From: an uncultured Planctomycetaceae bacterium | GTDB taxonomy: Bacteria > Planctomycetota > Planctomycetia > Planctomycetales > Planctomycetaceae | Length of the DNA stretch: 8,807 nucleotides | Direction: 5' to 3' | NCBI GenBank assembly: GCA_903898975.1 | Contig: CAIUHT010000095.1 | Location: forward strand, 1 to 8,807 | Shown here: positions 6,037 through 8,807 of the stretch, piece by piece | Layout: every line of letters starts with the position of its first letter | Position numbering within the stretch: position 1 is the stretch's first letter | Position numbers and translations under genes: made by a program | Notes under the pieces: model-generated | What the model was told of the DNA's origin: nothing | Database searches by the model: none | Seen by the model: the letters and a program-made list of their open reading frames with translations, nothing else

Positions 6037-8772
6037 TTAAGTGGCGGGAGTGGCTTCTTCGGTAAGGTTAGCCCGAATCTGTTCGATGACCGGACCGAAA
6101 CGAGTCGCTTCGAGCGTGGACATTTCGGTCTCTCGAAACCCGGCATTCCGCGCTTTTTCCAGAGCCTCGCGCGCCTGATTGAGATCGTTGCTCTCGAACT
6201 GGGCCACCGCCATGTGCATCCAGTAGAAACGGATCCAGCGGGTCGGCGCCTCGAGCGTCTGCCGCAGCAGTTGCAATGCCTCGTTGTACTCCCGCGACTG
6301 CAGATGGATGACAGCCAATGTGTCCAAAACTTCGGCGGCTGGACCGACCAGTTCAAGCGCCTTCTGAGCCCGTTCCCGTGCCTCCGGCAAGCGATTGGGA
6401 TCGAAGGCCAGGATCCACGCCATATTGTTGCACACAGTAGCGTTTTCCGGGTCGATCGCGAGGATTTCCTGGTAGATTTCAAGCGCTCGCTGGTTCTGTC
6501 CATGCTGCACTTCGAGATCCGCGACCGAAATCAACAGGTCGGAACGCTGCATCGGGGTCGATGCGTCGGTCAGCAGCTCTTGCAGCCTGGCCCGGGCATA
6601 CTCGACCTGCGCTGCACTTGCCCGCCCAACCCGCAAACATGACACCAAAGATCGGGAACGCAGGACCGGATCCACCCGCCCAGCCGTCTCGTTGAAGATT
6701 GTGAGTGCCCGGCTGACCTCCCCTCGACGGGAGTGGAAAGCAGCAAGGAACAGAGGTGCCTTGGGGTCTCCTCCCTGCTGGGCAAATTGAGTGAACAGTC
6801 GCTCGGCGACTGCCAGTTCTCCAATCTCCTCCAGATCTGGAGCAAGCAGACCAGCAAGTTCGGCGGTCATGAGCTGTCGAGCCGGGGCGCTTGCCAGCAA
6901 CTGCTGAGACTGCTCGCTTGCCGCCTCGAGTCTGGCAACTAGGGTACTTCGAAGTTCGTTGATGGCGGTGTTGTCGGCTTCAGAAGGAGGGGGTTCTGCG
7001 TTCTGCAGTGCGTCGAGTACATAGACGAGCCGCTGCTCGTTCGCCAAATCGCGGGCGACATCGGTCGCCTGACGCGTGGCAAGCTTCTCGAGAAATGATT
7101 CACTCACAGCTGTCACCTGATCGCGTTCACCCAGCTTGACATGGAACCGGATCCGCATGGCCGTCGGGCGAAACCCACCGGGCTCGACCTGTTCAAGAAT
7201 CCCCAATGAATTCTCGATCTCGCGGAACAGTGGTTGGTTCTCGGCCAGTTTGGGCTGTTCGATCGCCGATCGCAGAAAGGCGACTTGAAAATCTGGATTG
7301 CGTGGCTCCTTATTGAGCAACACGCGGTACCAGCCCAACGCCTCGGTCCAACGGCCCGCGGCATTGAAAAGGTCGGCCATTTCAATGATTTCGGAGTTCG
7401 TCGTGGCCCCACGTCGGACCAGTACCTGCAGGATCAGGGCCCGACGAAGCAGGTCCTGGCGAATCGTACTGCGAGAAAGCACATACAACTGAGCCCGCAA
7501 GTCCTCGGTATCTGTTAGGTCGATATCGATCGAGTCGCCCAGCAGTTCCATCGCCTCTTGAAACTCGCCGTAGCGCCGAGTGGTGGCCGCAGTCAACCGC
7601 GCCTTAAGCCGCACGAGGCGGGTCTGCTGTTCTCGGGGAATCTTACGGCTATTGGCCAAGAGATCGGTCAGCAATTCGAGGGCCCGCTCGCTGTAGCCCT
7701 GCCGAACAAGGTAATTGACATGCTCGACTGCCGCCTCGATGTTCGAAGCATCTGTGGCACGAGCTTGCACGAATGACCGTTCGGCGTCGGGAAGATTACC
7801 CCGAGCTTCGTGACACAGCGCCAGCGTGACGAGCCGTCCCGAAGCGGGCGTTCCGGGAATCTTTTCAGCGGCCTCTTCGATCACAGCCAGCGACGGATCC
7901 TCCGCCAGGGAAGGATCGGACCGCTCAACAAAGCTCCGGGGCTGCAACTGCAGCCATCTCTGGTGAAGAAATGAGACACGCAGAATCCAAGCGAAGCCAA
8001 GACTCGGATCGCGTTCGGTGGCCTGACCGAGAAGTTGTGAGACCTCATCGCGTTCCGCTTCCTGAGTCCCTGCCCTCAGCATCTTGACATAAGCCTTTAG
8101 CAGCAGATCTTGGGCGGTCGCCTGTTGCGGATCATCGTCATTGCTCTCGGGCCCCGCCCGATTGATGGCACTGTCCCACATGCGCAATCGTACAGCCGAC
8201 ATCGCACCCGCCCGACGAACGGAGTCGGGAATCTTGGCTTGAGTGAACCGCTCGAGTTGCGTCACGAGATCCAGCAGATCCTCGTCCCGGTTTCTCTCAT
8301 AGAGATACTCGCAGACAATCAGTTGTGGGACTGACGAGCGATCTCCCAGTTCGAGGGCGCGATTGAGATGCTGAAAGGCTTCATCCTCCTTACCCAACCG
8401 CCAAGCCACCAGGCCGGCTAGCCGACGTCCATCAATCCAAGAGGGACGTTTCCGTACTGTCTCGACGAGCAACTCACGGATTTGCCCTAGAGTTTCCGAC
8501 TCCTTTGATTCCAGCTTGTCCCGGGACACCTGTTCGAGCGGAAATGGCCGCGACAGAATCAAGGCTTCCAGAAAATTACCGTTGGCCCCCCCGTCTCCCT
8601 CAATTGAGCGAAGCTTGGTCAGGTATCGCCGGGCATCATCCAGTTGATTTTCACCGACCGCAGAGTCCCCCAAAACCAACAGCAGTGCCGTGTTGGCGGG
8701 TTCGAGATCAAGAGCCTCCCGCCAGAATCGTTCTGCTTCCGTCCGCATGCCGGGCATCCTCACCCTGGCCAA
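6037..8772 (-). CDS. Large tetratricopeptide-repeat (TPR) protein, 5' end missing
   Basis: The readable frame gives about 911 residues from a TTG at 8772, directly preceded by in-frame TAG TAG (8776-8781). TPR-type helix pairs are seen along its length: TEAERFWREALDLEPAN (11-27), LAGLVAWRLGKEDEAFQHL (118-136), a pair near 350-370 with YSERALELLTDLL, ADLFNAAGRWTEALGWYRVL (466-485), QRALEIYQEILAIDPENA (761-778), NNMAWILAFDPNRLPEA (782-798), AEVLDTLAVIHLQSREYNEA (813-832) and HMAVAQFESNDLNQAREALE (853-872). The last four units are the clearest and form a contiguous block. TPR arrays bind other proteins; no catalytic domain is visible. The product begins inside a TPR unit with no signal peptide, start context or ribosome site, so TTG is not a credible start and the N-terminal part is lost at or beyond the right edge. 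It converges with the EF-hand gene. Such long TPR proteins are common in planctomycetes; the role here is unknown. Confidence 0.85.
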   Translation of the reverse strand: MARVRMPGMRTEAERFWREALDLEPANTALLLVLGDSAVGENQLDDARRYLTKLRSIEGDGGANGNFLEALILSRPFPLEQVSRDKLESKESETLGQIRELLVETVRKRPSWIDGRRLAGLVAWRLGKEDEAFQHLNRALELGDRSSVPQLIVCEYLYERNRDEDLLDLVTQLERFTQAKIPDSVRRAGAMSAVRLRMWDSAINRAGPESNDDDPQQATAQDLLLKAYVKMLRAGTQEAERDEVSQLLGQATERDPSLGFAWILRVSFLHQRWLQLQPRSFVERSDPSLAEDPSLAVIEEAAEKIPGTPASGRLVTLALCHEARGNLPDAERSFVQARATDASNIEAAVEHVNYLVRQGYSERALELLTDLLANSRKIPREQQTRLVRLKARLTAATTRRYGEFQEAMELLGDSIDIDLTDTEDLRAQLYVLSRSTIRQDLLRRALILQVLVRRGATTNSEIIEMADLFNAAGRWTEALGWYRVLLNKEPRNPDFQVAFLRSAIEQPKLAENQPLFREIENSLGILEQVEPGGFRPTAMRIRFHVKLGERDQVTAVSESFLEKLATRQATDVARDLANEQRLVYVLDALQNAEPPPSEADNTAINELRSTLVARLEAASEQSQQLLASAPARQLMTAELAGLLAPDLEEIGELAVAERLFTQFAQQGGDPKAPLFLAAFHSRRGEVSRALTIFNETAGRVDPVLRSRSLVSCLRVGRASAAQVEYARARLQELLTDASTPMQRSDLLISVADLEVQHGQNQRALEIYQEILAIDPENATVCNNMAWILAFDPNRLPEARERAQKALELVGPAAEVLDTLAVIHLQSREYNEALQLLRQTLEAPTRWIRFYWMHMAVAQFESNDLNQAREALEKARNAGFRETEMSTLEATRFGPVIEQIRANLTEEATPAT
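8747..8757. repeat. 11-bp palindrome ATGCC-G-GGCAT at the TPR/oxidase junction
   Basis: The sequence ATGCC, one G, then GGCAT is a perfect inverted repeat. It lies exactly where TPR-like coding on the minus strand gives way to oxidase-like coding on the plus strand. Short inverted repeats can serve as switch points for template-jumping chimeras. A palindrome of this size also occurs by chance in GC-rich DNA. Confidence 0.6.
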
Positions 8773-8807
8773 GGCCTACTACATCGTGTCCGTATTCATG
8801 CACCTGG
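8753..8807 (+). CDS. Fragment resembling prokaryotic cytochrome c oxidase subunit IV, cut at both ends
   Basis: Read on the plus strand, the last bases encode GILTLAKAYYIVSVFMHL. This closely matches the transmembrane helix and following FMHL motif of prokaryotic cytochrome c oxidase subunit IV (COX4_pro family), most like the form I recall from Bacteroidota, where a (T)L-(V/A)-KAYYIV-x-x-FMHL stretch is typical. That subunit is a small membrane protein of the terminal oxidase. The family's earlier transmembrane segment is not encoded upstream: the frame stays open but reads as Arg/Ser-rich antisense of the TPR gene. The in-frame ATG at 8747 would make a protein starting in mid-domain. The fragment continues past the right edge. 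The match covers only about 18 residues and was made from memory. Confidence 0.5.

Noticed and set aside
6037..8772. Taking the TPR protein as a complete 911-residue gene starting at TTG
   Set aside because: The frame starts inside a TPR unit, right after two stop codons, with no ribosome site or signal sequence and next to a suspected junction. It is better described as 5'-truncated.

Overview
The window is visibly GC-rich and holds three main genes plus a short fragment at the right edge. The gene content suggests a planctomycete (phylum Planctomycetota) or a close relative. The signs are a very long secreted protein made of repeated secretin N-domain (NolW-like) units with Gly/Met-rich loops, a secreted EF-hand protein with Gly/Pro-rich linkers, a large TPR protein, and weak Shine-Dalgarno signals. 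This is inference from family knowledge; no marker gene is present.

Layout. Positions 1-4142 (minus strand) are one uninterrupted frame of 1380 codons that leaves the window at the left edge without a stop. It has a signal peptide, a duplicated Spy/CpxP-like helical module, a secretin N0/STN-like domain and eight NolW-like units, four of which carry large low-complexity insertions and one a 210-residue hydrophilic insertion. Positions 4143-4427 are a divergent intergenic region with several short inverted repeats. Positions 4428-5489 (plus) encode a 353-residue secreted protein with four canonical EF-hand loops. Positions 5490-6036 are non-coding between convergent genes. Positions 6037 to about 8750 (minus) encode a TPR protein of about 900 residues whose true N-terminus is missing.

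At the right edge the TPR frame runs into two stop codons. Over the same ~55 bases the plus strand reads as a piece of prokaryotic cytochrome c oxidase subunit IV that lacks its upstream part. The switch sits at an 11-bp palindrome. This looks more like a chimeric or rearranged junction than an intact gene pair, so the last ~60 bases should be treated with caution.

Two of the three products have clear secretion signals, and the third is a scaffold-type repeat protein whose N-terminus is lost. A plausible reading is an envelope-associated assembly or scaffold locus, but nothing in the window proves that the genes act together. No RNA gene, mobile element, CRISPR array or phage gene was found. 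I see no clear new defence or mobile system. The most unusual item is the architecture of the large NolW-repeat protein.
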